NCBI RefSeq assembly: GCF_015752315.1
Contig: NZ_JADOVJ010000001.1
Location: 372,001 to 436,000, forward strand
Direction of reading: 5' to 3'
Length of the DNA stretch: 64,000 nt
DNA from: Nocardioides luteus
GTDB taxonomy: Bacteria; Actinomycetota; Actinomycetes; Propionibacteriales; Nocardioidaceae
The translations under genes and the position numbers were made by a program. The notes below the pieces were generated by a model that was not told the DNA's origin, searched no databases, and was given only the letters and a program-made list of their open reading frames with translations. Below, one piece after another: positions 34,749 through 42,923 of the stretch (position 1 is the stretch's first letter; every line of letters begins with the position of its first letter).

Positions 34749-36551
34749 ATGGAAACCACTGCGCGAAACCGCACAATCGGCGGAATCGTCATAGGCGCGA
34801 TCATCCTGATCCTGCTTCTCGTCTTGTTCTCTTGCACCGTAAACAGCGACCCGGAGAGCTCGCCGAAGAAGGATCCGACAACCGGGGAGTCATCGCTCCC
34901 CAGCGATCCTGACACGATTGAGCCCGACGACAAGCCGTCGGAGAAGGACTCCGACGACCCGGAGATCGTCGACGACGACATCGTCCCGGCCGCCAACACC
35001 GGCGTGACCTTCATCCCCGCGGGCAACGTCCCCTCGGGCAGCACGCCGACCTGTGAGCTCGACCCGAGCGCCTGTGAGGACACCCGTCCGCCGGGTGCCG
35101 GTGTGGACATCTGTGAGATCCGCCCGGATCTGACCCAGTGCCAGGAGCCGGAGCCGCCGACCACCCCGCCGGGTGACGGCGAGCCGACCACGCCGCCGGA
35201 CGACTGCCTGCTCCCCTTCGACCTGCTCTGCCCGGAGGACCCCGGCCCCGAGGACCCCGGTCCGGAGGACCCCGGCCCCGGCGACCCGGAGGACGACGAG
35301 ACGGCTCCTGACGCGGTCACGGTCAACCCCTGTGTCGTGAACAGCAACACCTCCGCGACCATCGACTGGTCCGAGGCCAAGGACAAGAGCGGGATCGACC
35401 ACTACACGGTGACGTCGCGTCCCAACGCCGGCGACCCGGGTGAGACCGACCGGACCTCGGCGACCTTCCCCGATCTTCGGGCAGGGGTGACCTACACGTT
35501 CTCGGTCACCGCGACCGACAAGGCCGGAAACGAGTCCGCGGACAGCAACGACGTCGACTGCGTCATGGACGTCACGGCGCCGCAGATTCCTCAGGACCTC
35601 ACGGTTGAGGAGGGTGACCCGAGCGACAGCACGCTGAACGTGAGCTGGTCCGAGGCCGAGGACAACACCGACGGCGTCGGCGACGTGTCCTACAACCTCT
35701 ACCGCGACGGTGAGCTCCTCACGGCTCTCAACGACACCTCCTTCGAGGACACCGGCCTGAAGGCCGGCACGGAGTACACCTACTCCGTGCAGGCTGTCGA
35801 CGGTGCCGGCAACGAGTCCCGTCGCTCCGAGGGCGTCTCGGGCACGACCACGAAGATCGCGCCGACGGTCCCGACCGGTCTCGACGCGACCAACGAGGGC
35901 CCGCTCGGCTTCGACCTCGCGTGGAACCCGTCGACGGACGAGGACGGTGTCACGCCTGCTGCGGAGATCGACTACCGGGTCAGCGTCACCGGCGGAATCT
36001 GCGTCGGTGGCACGACCACGGGCCAGACCACCTACAGCGTGACCTGCATCCTCCTGTGGGACTCGGTCCGGGTCACGGTGACGGCGATCGACGGTGACGG
36101 CAACGAGTCGGCTCCGAGCCGCGCGCTGACGGTGAACTCCGACGGCAGCGAGGCCCAGCCGCTCAAGGGCAACACCGCGCTCCGCTCGAACACCCCGGGC
36201 GAGGACAAGTCCGACGCTCCGGGCGACAGCCCGGTTCCGTCCGACGCCCCGGACGTGAAGGCTCCGGACGAGGTGGCTCCGATCGAGAAGCCGACCGAGG
36301 AGGACGCGCCGCTGCTGCCGGGTCTGGACGACATCCTGCCGGGCGGCGACGACACCGCCGAGGAGCCTGCTGCCGAGGAGCCGGCCGAGCCGGAGGCGAC
36401 GCCGAGCGAGTCGGAGAGCCCGGCCGCGCGGCCGACCACCGAGGAGCCTGCTGACGAGGCGACCGAGGAGGCTCCGGCCGAGGAGGACGAGGGTGGCCTG
36501 CTGGGCGACATCGTCGACTCGGTGACGAGCGCCGTGGCTGCGGTGTTCTAG
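34749..36551 (+). CDS. Exported fibronectin-type-III repeat protein, possible lipoprotein
   Basis: The 600-residue protein begins with a hydrophobic segment ending in LLLVLFSC (residues about 11-30), whose LFSC could serve as a lipobox; otherwise it is a membrane anchor. An acidic, Pro-rich stalk follows, with (E)DPGP repeats. Three FN3-like domains lie at about residues 195-450 (for example YTVTSRP, VTYTFSVTATDKAGNES, TEYTYSVQAVDGAGNES). The C-terminal 130 residues are Pro/Glu-rich low complexity. The ATG at 34749 is preceded by GGGAGGGA about 10 nt upstream. It is probably a surface or matrix protein. Confidence 0.75.
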   Translation: METTARNRTIGGIVIGAIILILLLVLFSCTVNSDPESSPKKDPTTGESSLPSDPDTIEPDDKPSEKDSDDPEIVDDDIVPAANTGVTFIPAGNVPSGSTPTCELDPSACEDTRPPGAGVDICEIRPDLTQCQEPEPPTTPPGDGEPTTPPDDCLLPFDLLCPEDPGPEDPGPEDPGPGDPEDDETAPDAVTVNPCVVNSNTSATIDWSEAKDKSGIDHYTVTSRPNAGDPGETDRTSATFPDLRAGVTYTFSVTATDKAGNESADSNDVDCVMDVTAPQIPQDLTVEEGDPSDSTLNVSWSEAEDNTDGVGDVSYNLYRDGELLTALNDTSFEDTGLKAGTEYTYSVQAVDGAGNESRRSEGVSGTTTKIAPTVPTGLDATNEGPLGFDLAWNPSTDEDGVTPAAEIDYRVSVTGGICVGGTTTGQTTYSVTCILLWDSVRVTVTAIDGDGNESAPSRALTVNSDGSEAQPLKGNTALRSNTPGEDKSDAPGDSPVPSDAPDVKAPDEVAPIEKPTEEDAPLLPGLDDILPGGDDTAEEPAAEEPAEPEATPSESESPAARPTTEEPADEATEEAPAEEDEGGLLGDIVDSVTSAVAAVF

Positions 36552-36566
36552 CACATACGCACAGAA

Positions 36567-36604
36567 ACAGGGCGGGGAGAGCCGAAAGGTTCTCCCCGCC
36601 CTGT
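36567..36604. terminator. Strong terminator hairpin with GAAA tetraloop
   Basis: ACAGGGCGGGGAGA (36567-36580) pairs with TCTCCCCGCCCTGT (36591-36604). The ten intervening bases extend the stem by a G-T pair and CC/GG around a GAAA tetraloop. It follows the FN3 protein stop by 15 bp. From 36605 to about 36841 I see nothing beyond the start of the next promoter. Confidence 0.85.
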
Positions 36605-36841
36605 CGTATTCAGAGGCAGGTCGTCCCAAAATCAAGGAGTCGGATGCCCAGCGCCCCCCACAAGCCCTGGACATCCGACGATCTTGGGTGACCGACACCA
36701 AGTCTGCGTCAGTCGTGGCCACAGAGTAGGCATAGAAACGCCCATGGATCCAGATAGTTAAGACGAAATTCATGAACTTCCTGTGCCCATTCGAACAAAA
36801 TCGAACAGATCTGAGCGGCCCAATCATCTGGAGCCATACAT

Positions 36842-36847
36842 TAGAAT
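36842..36847 (+). promoter_or_regulatory. -10 box of a leaderless GntR gene
   Basis: TAGAAT is followed after 6 nt by GTG 36854, in frame with the GntR coding sequence. No ribosome-binding site is present, which supports a leaderless start. Confidence 0.5.
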
Positions 36848-36853
36848 TTGGGT

Positions 36854-37585
36854 GTGCGTGTGATGACCTCCCGTGCCCGCGCGGCCATCTTCGCCCCCAT
36901 CGGCGACGAGGGCAGGGCAGCGCGTGTCGAGAACCGTCTCGCCGAGGCGATCCGCTCCGGCGTGCTCGCGCACGGGGAGCGGCTCCCGAGCGAGCCGGAG
37001 CTCGCCCAGATGCTCGGCGTCGCCACGGTCACCGCGCGAGAGGCGCTGGTCGCGCTGCGCGCCAAGGGCCTGGTGGTGACGACCAGGGGGCGTGGCGGCG
37101 GCTCGTTCGTACGTGCCCCGAAGAGCGCCGACCTCGTCGAGGACCGGCTCGCCGCGATGTCTCGCATCGAGCTGCGTGACCGGGCCACCGTCTATCAGGT
37201 GGTGCTCACCGGGTGCGCGGAGATCGCGGCGGAGCGTACGGATCCTGACGAGGTCGAGGACCTGCGTGACCTGCTGATCCCGCTCAACGTCAGCGACGTG
37301 GCCCGCTGGCGCAGTGCGGACAGCGAGCTCTACCTGTCGGTGGCCGCCCTGACCCAGTCGGCCAGGATGACGCGCGAGGTGGTGCGCCAGGAGGCCGACT
37401 TCGGCGCGCTGCTCCGGATCCCGCTCGAGGAGCCGGGCTTCCGGGAGGCGACGGCGAGCCGCCATCAGGAGCTTGTCGAAGCCCTGGCATCGGGAGATGC
37501 TGTCAGGGCCCGGGAGAGCGTACGTGAGCACGTGGCTCACTCCCTTGAACGCTTGGCTGAGATCCATGAGGCGGTGCGACGATGA
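36854..37585 (+). CDS. GntR/FadR-family transcriptional regulator
   Basis: The 243-residue regulator has an N-terminal winged helix (VENRLAEAIRSGVLAHGERL, then PSEPELAQMLGVATVTAREA, and TTRGRGGGSFV at the wing). The C-terminal helical FCD domain carries plausible metal/ligand residues (SADSELYLSVAAL, SRHQELVEALASGD and VREHVAHSLE). The start is one of several in-frame candidates (TTG 36848, GTG 36854, GTG 36860, ATG 36863); I favour 36854 from the -10 spacing. The stop overlaps the cache-protein gene by 4 bp, so ligand sensing and regulation may be linked. Confidence 0.87.
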   Translation: MRVMTSRARAAIFAPIGDEGRAARVENRLAEAIRSGVLAHGERLPSEPELAQMLGVATVTAREALVALRAKGLVVTTRGRGGGSFVRAPKSADLVEDRLAAMSRIELRDRATVYQVVLTGCAEIAAERTDPDEVEDLRDLLIPLNVSDVARWRSADSELYLSVAALTQSARMTREVVRQEADFGALLRIPLEEPGFREATASRHQELVEALASGDAVRARESVREHVAHSLERLAEIHEAVRR

Positions 37586-38241
37586 GCAACACGATGACTC
37601 CTCTCGACTGTGTGGCCCAGGTCGAGGATCACTTCGGGCCGATCGTGACCGAGCTCGAGCGCGTACGCAGCGAGGTGGCTGCCCTCTTCGAGGCCGGTCC
37701 GGTCAGCAGCGCCTCCCTGCGGGAGCGGCTCGAGCCCGGGTCCCTGGAGTTCCTGCGCAACCCCAACCTCGTCGGTGGCGGCTTCGTGGTGGCCCCGGGA
37801 GTCCTCAGCGACCGCCGGCTCTACCTCGTCTGGTGGCAGGGCGAGGAGCGTGACTTCCTCGGCGACGCCGACGCCCCGGCCACGGGCGAGGCGATCGACT
37901 ACACCCGCCAGCCCTGGTACCGCACCCCGGAGCGCACGGGCGAGCTCACGCTCGTCGGGCCGTACGTCGACTTCGTCTGCACCGACGAGTACGTCATGAC
38001 CACGACGATGCCGGTCTACGCCGGCGGCCGCATGGTCGGCGTCGCGGGGGCCGACACCCTGGTCGAGACGCTCGAGACGATGCTCCTGCCCGGGCTGCGT
38101 GAGGCCGGAGCGACGCTCGTCAACGGCCACGGAAAGGCGATCGTCTCGGCCGACCCGCAGCTGGCCACCGGCGACCCGCTCACCACCGCCCGCGACATGA
38201 TCCCGTGCCGGGGTCTGCCGCTCTCCGTCGCCCTTTCCTAG
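37582..38241 (+). CDS. Cache-domain-like sensor protein without a membrane anchor
   Basis: The 219-residue protein resembles a single cache domain: GFVVAPGVLSDRRLYLVWWQ, DYTRQPWYRTPERTGELTLVGPYVDF and MTTTMPVYAGGRMVGVAGAD. The W-Y-x-x-P block and the V(A/G)GVxGxD strand are characteristic of small-molecule-binding cache folds. There is no signal peptide or transmembrane helix, which is odd for a normally extracytoplasmic domain. It is translated from ATG overlapping the GntR stop. A cytoplasmic ligand-binding partner of that regulator is a plausible inference. Confidence 0.65.
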   Translation: MSNTMTPLDCVAQVEDHFGPIVTELERVRSEVAALFEAGPVSSASLRERLEPGSLEFLRNPNLVGGGFVVAPGVLSDRRLYLVWWQGEERDFLGDADAPATGEAIDYTRQPWYRTPERTGELTLVGPYVDFVCTDEYVMTTTMPVYAGGRMVGVAGADTLVETLETMLLPGLREAGATLVNGHGKAIVSADPQLATGDPLTTARDMIPCRGLPLSVALS

Positions 38242-38251
38242 TCGCTCTGTC

Positions 38252-39724
38252 CTAGGCGGGCGGCTTCACCATGTGGCGCGGCGTGGTGAAGAAGAGCACC
38301 GCCACGAAGCCGACCGCCAGCGCGACCGCCGGCAGCAGGGTCGCCTCGGCCATCGCCTGGGAGAACCTCTCGGCGACCTCTGCAGGCAGTTGGGCACCGG
38401 CGCCACCCGCGGTCTCCGCGCTCGCGTCGAGGCCGTTGGCCCTGATCCGGGCGTCCATGAGCACGGCGATGGCGGCCGAGCCGACCACCGAGCCGACCGT
38501 GCGGGTCGCGTTGTAGACACCTGACCCCGCCCCGGCCTGGTGCGGCGGCAGATTGCGCGTGGCGGCCGCTGCCAGCGGCGCCCACACGAACGCCATCCCG
38601 AGCCCGAGCAGGCCCATCGGGACGAGGAGCTCCCAGACCGCCGAGCCCGGCGTCATCGGCCCGGCGAGCCAGAAGATGGCCGCGGCGCAGCAGAAGAAGC
38701 CGAAGCTGGTGAGCCAGCGGGGGTGGACCTTGTCGTTGATCCGGCCGACCACCGGCGCGAGCACCAGCGAGACCGCGGCCATCGGCACCATCAGCAGCGA
38801 CGCCTCGAGTGCGTCGTAGCCACGGACGATCTGGGCGTAGAGCATCAGCGGGAAGCCCATCGTCGTGGCCGCCATCCCCATACAGGTGATCGCGATGTTG
38901 GCGACGGAGAAGTTGCGGTCGCCGAAGAGACCCAACGGCAGCAGCGGCTCCTGCTTGTTGCGCGCCTCCCACAGCACGAACAGACCCAGCACGGCGACGC
39001 CGCCGATCACCAGCGCCCAGATCAGCCCGTCCCAGCCGCGCTGCTCGCCGTCCTGGAGGCCGAAGACCAGGCCGAACATGCCGATCCCGCTCAGCGCGAC
39101 GCCGAGCCAGTCGAACACGTGCGGGTGGGTCGGCAGCAGCGGGACCAGCCGCCAGTTGAGGACGAGCGCGACCACGCCGACGGGGATGTTGATGAAGAAG
39201 ATCCACTCCCAGCCACCGAGGTCGACGAGCACGCCGCCGAGGATCGGGCCGACCAGCGTCGCGATGCCCGCGGTCGCGCCCCACAGCGCCATCGCCGCAC
39301 CGCGCCGGTCGGCCGGGAAGATCCGGGTGATCACCGCCATCGTCTGCGGCGTCATCATCGACGCACCGACGCCCTGCACCGCACGGGCGATGATCAGCAT
39401 CGTGATGTCGTCGGCGAGCCCGCACCACAGCGACGCGAGGGTGAAGATCGCCAGGCCGCCGAGATAGAGCCACTTCGGCCCGAACCGGTCGCCGAGACGC
39501 CCCATGATCAGCACCGGGACGGCGTAGGTGAGCAGGTAGGCGCTGGTCACCCACAGCACGTCGTTGGTGCTCGCCTCGAGGTCCCTCATGATGTCCGGCG
39601 TCGCGACGGTCACGATCGTCATGTCGACGAGGATCATGAAGAAGCCGATGCACAGCGCGGCCAGGCTGCGCCAGGGATGTTCCACGGTGGTGCCGGGCGC
39701 CTGCGACGCGGTCGTCTCGGTCAT
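38252..39724 (-). CDS. MFS drug transporter, DHA2 (14-helix) family
   Basis: The 490-residue transporter has about 14 membrane helices and the DHA2 signatures DMTIVTVATPDIMRDL in helix 1, GRLGDRFGPKWLYLGG (motif A) and LGGWEWIFFINIPVGV (motif C region). Substrates are usually hydrophobic drugs or lipids exported by proton antiport, but the sequence does not tell which. The ATG lies 6 nt after TTGACT, with no ribosome site. It is convergent with the cache gene and divergent from the DUF3151 gene, so it has no obvious local regulator. Confidence 0.87.
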   Translation of the reverse strand: MTETTASQAPGTTVEHPWRSLAALCIGFFMILVDMTIVTVATPDIMRDLEASTNDVLWVTSAYLLTYAVPVLIMGRLGDRFGPKWLYLGGLAIFTLASLWCGLADDITMLIIARAVQGVGASMMTPQTMAVITRIFPADRRGAAMALWGATAGIATLVGPILGGVLVDLGGWEWIFFINIPVGVVALVLNWRLVPLLPTHPHVFDWLGVALSGIGMFGLVFGLQDGEQRGWDGLIWALVIGGVAVLGLFVLWEARNKQEPLLPLGLFGDRNFSVANIAITCMGMAATTMGFPLMLYAQIVRGYDALEASLLMVPMAAVSLVLAPVVGRINDKVHPRWLTSFGFFCCAAAIFWLAGPMTPGSAVWELLVPMGLLGLGMAFVWAPLAAAATRNLPPHQAGAGSGVYNATRTVGSVVGSAAIAVLMDARIRANGLDASAETAGGAGAQLPAEVAERFSQAMAEATLLPAVALAVGFVAVLFFTTPRHMVKPPA

Positions 39725-39782
39725 GGACACAGTCAACACCCGACCACCGACGGTTTCGGGGGTCGCGGGCACAATGGTTCGC

Positions 39783-40196
39783 ATGACGCACCAGGACCTG
39801 ATGGCCGGACCGCCGCCGACCCACCTCCCCGCCGACCCCGCGACCGACGAGCTGGCCGCCGGGACGGAGCCCGCCGAGGTCGTACGCCGCCACCCCGCCT
39901 CGCCCGCGGCCTGGGCCGCGCTCGCCACGGCCGCCAAGGAGACCGGCGCCGAGGATGTGACCATCTACGCCTACGCCCGCGTCGGCTACCACCGCTCGCT
40001 CGACATGCTCCGCCGCAACGGCTGGAAGGGCCACGGGCCGGTGCCGTGGGAGCACGAGCCCAACCGCGGCTTCCTGACCAGCCTCGCCCTCCTCGCCGAG
40101 CAGGCCAAGGCGATCGGCGAGACCGACGAGTGGGAGCGTTGCAGCGAGTTCCTCCGCGACAGCAGCCCGACGGCGTACGACACCCTTCTCGGCTGA
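39783..40196 (+). CDS. DUF3151 family protein
   Basis: The 137-residue actinobacteria-restricted protein has the family pattern: LMAGPPPTHLPADPA at the start, RHPASPAAWAALA, YAYARVGYHRSLDMLRRNGWKG and VPWEHEPNRGFLTSLALLA. It contains no transmembrane helix and its function is unknown. In many actinobacteria DUF3151 lies beside the aldolase or the adenylosuccinate synthetase gene; here both are within 7 kb. The ATG at 39783 is preferred; 39774 is in frame 9 nt upstream. Confidence 0.82.
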   Translation: MTHQDLMAGPPPTHLPADPATDELAAGTEPAEVVRRHPASPAAWAALATAAKETGAEDVTIYAYARVGYHRSLDMLRRNGWKGHGPVPWEHEPNRGFLTSLALLAEQAKAIGETDEWERCSEFLRDSSPTAYDTLLG

Positions 40197-40241
40197 ATTA
40201 CCGAATCGCGTCGGACCAGCGATTTCGCCTAGCCTTGCCCT

Positions 40242-41759
40242 GTGACTGAGCAGCCCTCCAACGCACCCGACGCCCCCGAGGTTCAGCAGAGCCTCAACGA
40301 GCAGATGCTGGTCCGGCGCGAGAAGCGCGAGCGCCTGCTGGCCGAGGGCAAGAAGGCGTACGCCATCGAGGTCGGCCGCACGCACACGCTCGCCGAGGTG
40401 CGCGAGGCCTACGAGGACAAGCTCGAGGCCGGCGAGGAGACCCAGGACGTGGTCACCGTCGCCGGTCGGGTCATGTTCGTCCGCAACACCGGCAAGCTGG
40501 CCTTCGCGACCCTCCAGGAGGGTGTCGGCACCCGGCTCCAGGTGATGCTCTCGCTCGCCGAGGTGGGCGAGGAGGCGCTCGCGGAGTGGAAGAGCCTGGT
40601 CGACCTCGGCGACCACGTCGCCGTCACCGGCCGGGTGATCTCCTCGCGGCGCGGCGAGCTCTCCATCATGGCCTCGAGCTGGCAGATGGCGGCCAAAGCG
40701 CTGCGTCCGCTGCCGGTGCTCCACAAGGAGCTCTCCGAGGAGTCCCGGGTCCGGCAGCGCTACGCCGACCTGATCGTGCGCCAGGAGGCGCGCGACATGG
40801 TGCGTACGCGGGCGAAGATCACCCAGGCGATCCGCCGCTGCCTGGAGGACGACGGCTACCTCGAGGTCGAGACCCCGGTCCTGCAGCTCATCCACGGTGG
40901 TGCGCACGCGCGGCCGTTCAACACCCACATGAACGCGTTCGACCAGCCGATGACGCTGCGCATCGCGCTCGAGCTCAACCTCAAGAAGGCCGTCGTCGGC
41001 GGCATCGACAAGGTCTACGAGATCGGCCGGATCTTCCGCAACGAGGGCGTCGACTCCACCCACAGCCCCGAGTTCACGATGATCGAGGCCTACCAGGCCT
41101 ACGGCGACCAGTTCACCATCGCCGAGCAGATCCGCCGGATGTACCTCGCCGCGGCCGACGCCGTCGGCTCGCGTCAGATCGAGACCGAGGCCGGTGTCAT
41201 CGACCTCGACGGCGAGTGGAAGTGGCTGCCGGTCTACGAGGGCGTCTCCGAGGCCGTCGGCGTCGAGGTCACCCCCGACACCGACGTCGAGACGCTCAAG
41301 GCGCTGGCCGACAAGCACGACGTCGAGCTCGACCCGGCCTGGAACGCCGACAAGATCGTCATGGAGCTGTGCGGCGAGCTGGTGGAGCCCCACCTGATCC
41401 AGCCGACCTTCCTGTGCGACTTTCCGGCGATCGCCCAGCCGCTGGCGCGGATCAACGACGAGGAGCCGGGCAAGGTCCTCGCCTGGGACCTGATCATCGG
41501 CGGTGTCGAGCGCGGCACCGGCTTCACCGAGCTGATCGACCCGGTCGTCCAGCGCGAGGTGCTCACCGCCCAGTCCCTGCTGGCCGCCGGCGGTGACCCC
41601 GAGGCGATGCAGCTCGACGAGGACTTCCTGCGGGCGCTGGAGTACGGCGCCCCGCCGATGGGCGGCCTCGGGCTCGGCCTGGACCGGGCGATCATGCTCT
41701 TCACCGGCGCCGGGATCCGCGAAACGATCCTCTTCCCGCTGCTCAAGCCGGAGGCCTGA
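40242..41759 (+). CDS. lysS: Lysyl-tRNA synthetase (class II)
   Basis: The 505-residue enzyme charges tRNA-Lys. The N-terminal OB-fold (VTVAGRVMFVRNTGKLAFATL) is followed by the class II core: motif 1 near YLEVETPVLQLIHGGAHARPF, motif 2 with IGRIFRNEGVDSTHSPEFTM and motif 3 GGLGLGLDRAIMLFTG. The GTG start lies 6 nt after TAGCCT (40230-40235), consistent with a leaderless transcript. Some positions differ from the usual LysRS (for instance LVEPHLIQPTFLCDFPA), within the normal range for actinobacterial enzymes. Confidence 0.94.
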   Translation: MTEQPSNAPDAPEVQQSLNEQMLVRREKRERLLAEGKKAYAIEVGRTHTLAEVREAYEDKLEAGEETQDVVTVAGRVMFVRNTGKLAFATLQEGVGTRLQVMLSLAEVGEEALAEWKSLVDLGDHVAVTGRVISSRRGELSIMASSWQMAAKALRPLPVLHKELSEESRVRQRYADLIVRQEARDMVRTRAKITQAIRRCLEDDGYLEVETPVLQLIHGGAHARPFNTHMNAFDQPMTLRIALELNLKKAVVGGIDKVYEIGRIFRNEGVDSTHSPEFTMIEAYQAYGDQFTIAEQIRRMYLAAADAVGSRQIETEAGVIDLDGEWKWLPVYEGVSEAVGVEVTPDTDVETLKALADKHDVELDPAWNADKIVMELCGELVEPHLIQPTFLCDFPAIAQPLARINDEEPGKVLAWDLIIGGVERGTGFTELIDPVVQREVLTAQSLLAAGGDPEAMQLDEDFLRALEYGAPPMGGLGLGLDRAIMLFTGAGIRETILFPLLKPEA

Positions 41760-41766
41760 CACCTAT

Positions 41767-41784
41767 CTGGCATTACAGTGCCAG
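41767..41784. promoter_or_regulatory. Palindromic operator over the promoter of the HTH regulator
   Basis: CTGGCA (41767-41772) and TGCCAG (41779-41784) form a perfect inverted repeat around TTACAG. The likely -10 box TACAGT (41774-41779) lies inside it and the ATG follows at 41787. Such a position is typical of autorepression. It lies 7 bp beyond the lysS stop. Confidence 0.55.
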
Positions 41785-41786
41785 GT

Positions 41787-42767
41787 ATGGAGAACGGCCG
41801 GTCGGAGACGCTGATGACCGCGCTCGGGTTCGACCCGGCCGCGGCGCAGCTCTACAGTCGCCTCCTCCCGCTCACCGGATGGCCCTGCATGGTGGTGGCG
41901 GCGACGCTGTCCACCTCCGAGGGCGAGCTGAAGGAGGAGGCCGCGCCCCTGATCGAGAGCGGAGTCATCAGCTGCGGTGAGACGCTGACCGTGCTGAGTC
42001 CTCCCGCGGTGGTCGCCCACATGCTGGAGCGGGCCGCGACCAGGGCCCAGGACGCCCACGACCACCTGCTCAAGATCTCCCAGTCGGTGCCGTACGTCGC
42101 CGGCACCGCCGCACGGCTCCCGGCCACGATCGGCGAGGAGCACCCGATCGACGGCGAGGTGATCGCGACCGAGTTCACCCCGGAGACCTTCGAGCGGCTG
42201 GTCTCGGCCACCTCGGGCGACATGATGTGGCTGCGCCCGGCGGTGACCGTGCATCCCTCGGAGATGCGGTTCATCTCGGTCATCGAGTCCACGATCAAGT
42301 CGGGTCGCCGGTGCCGCGGCATCTACCCGGTGGCGGCCCTGAAACACTCGCCCGACGTGCTGCGGATGCGGGTCGAGATCGGGGAGGAGATCCGGATCCT
42401 GCCGCGCGTGGCCACCCATCTGATGGTCGTCGGCAGCACCCACGCGATGTTCCCGGACCCGCTCGGCCCGGTGGAGCAGCCGATGATCAACGTACGCCAG
42501 CGGGGCATCGTCGAGGTGGTCACCTGCTACTTCGAGGAGCTGTGGCGCCGGGCCCTCCCGGCGGCCGAGCTCGAGGACCTGCCGAACGCCGAACGCCGTC
42601 TGCTGCTCGCCGAGCTGGCCAGCGGAGCCCAGGACGAGCAGATCGCCCGGAGGCTCGGGGTCTCGCTGCGTACGGTCCGGCGGCGGGTCGCCGAACTGCT
42701 CGAGGACCTCGGCGCGACCTCACGGTTCGAGGCGGGTGTCGAGGCCGCACGGCGAGCCTGGCTGTGA
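41787..42767 (+). CDS. TrmB/LuxR-like transcriptional regulator
   Basis: The 326-residue protein has an N-terminal winged-helix-like region (FDPAAAQLYSRLLPLTGWPC, then STSEGELKEEAAPLIESG). A central domain includes FTPETFERLVSATSGDMMWL, RFISVIESTIKSGRRCRGIY and ATHLMVVGSTHAMFPD. A C-terminal LuxR-type helix-turn-helix (LASGAQDEQIARRLGVSLRT, then VRRRVAELLEDLG) closes it. This architecture occurs widely in actinomycetes, but its ligands are unknown. The ATG follows a palindrome containing the -10 box, suggesting autoregulation. Confidence 0.8.
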   Translation: MENGRSETLMTALGFDPAAAQLYSRLLPLTGWPCMVVAATLSTSEGELKEEAAPLIESGVISCGETLTVLSPPAVVAHMLERAATRAQDAHDHLLKISQSVPYVAGTAARLPATIGEEHPIDGEVIATEFTPETFERLVSATSGDMMWLRPAVTVHPSEMRFISVIESTIKSGRRCRGIYPVAALKHSPDVLRMRVEIGEEIRILPRVATHLMVVGSTHAMFPDPLGPVEQPMINVRQRGIVEVVTCYFEELWRRALPAAELEDLPNAERRLLLAELASGAQDEQIARRLGVSLRTVRRRVAELLEDLGATSRFEAGVEAARRAWL

Positions 42768-42805
42768 CGTACGGGCCGGTATTTGCTAGCGTGTGGTCGC
42801 AAGAG

Positions 42806-42828
42806 CCCTGGTCTTGCCAGGGTTTTTT
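42806..42828 (+). terminator. Intrinsic terminator upstream of purA
   Basis: CCCTGG (42806-42811) and CCAGGG (42817-42822) form a stem with a 5-nt loop followed directly by TTTTTT. It lies 38 bp after the regulator gene. A second set of signals downstream (TAGATAT at about 42858, hairpins CCGGGC-AC-GCCCGG and CTCCG-TC-CGGAG, then GAAGGAG) belongs to the purA leader. Confidence 0.7.
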
Positions 42829-42923
42829 GCTTTCTGTAGATGGATCGAGCACACACTAGATATTGGTGCGTTGAGCAGCCGGGCACGCCCGGAGGGACTC
42901 CGTCCGGAGCGAAGGAGCAACAC

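Noticed and set aside
38238..41762. 1174-codon minus-strand frame across lysS, DUF3151 and the MFS gene
   Set aside because: It spans genes on both strands; the composition (Leu/Glu/Val/His-rich) is that of a frame opposite high-GC coding sequence.
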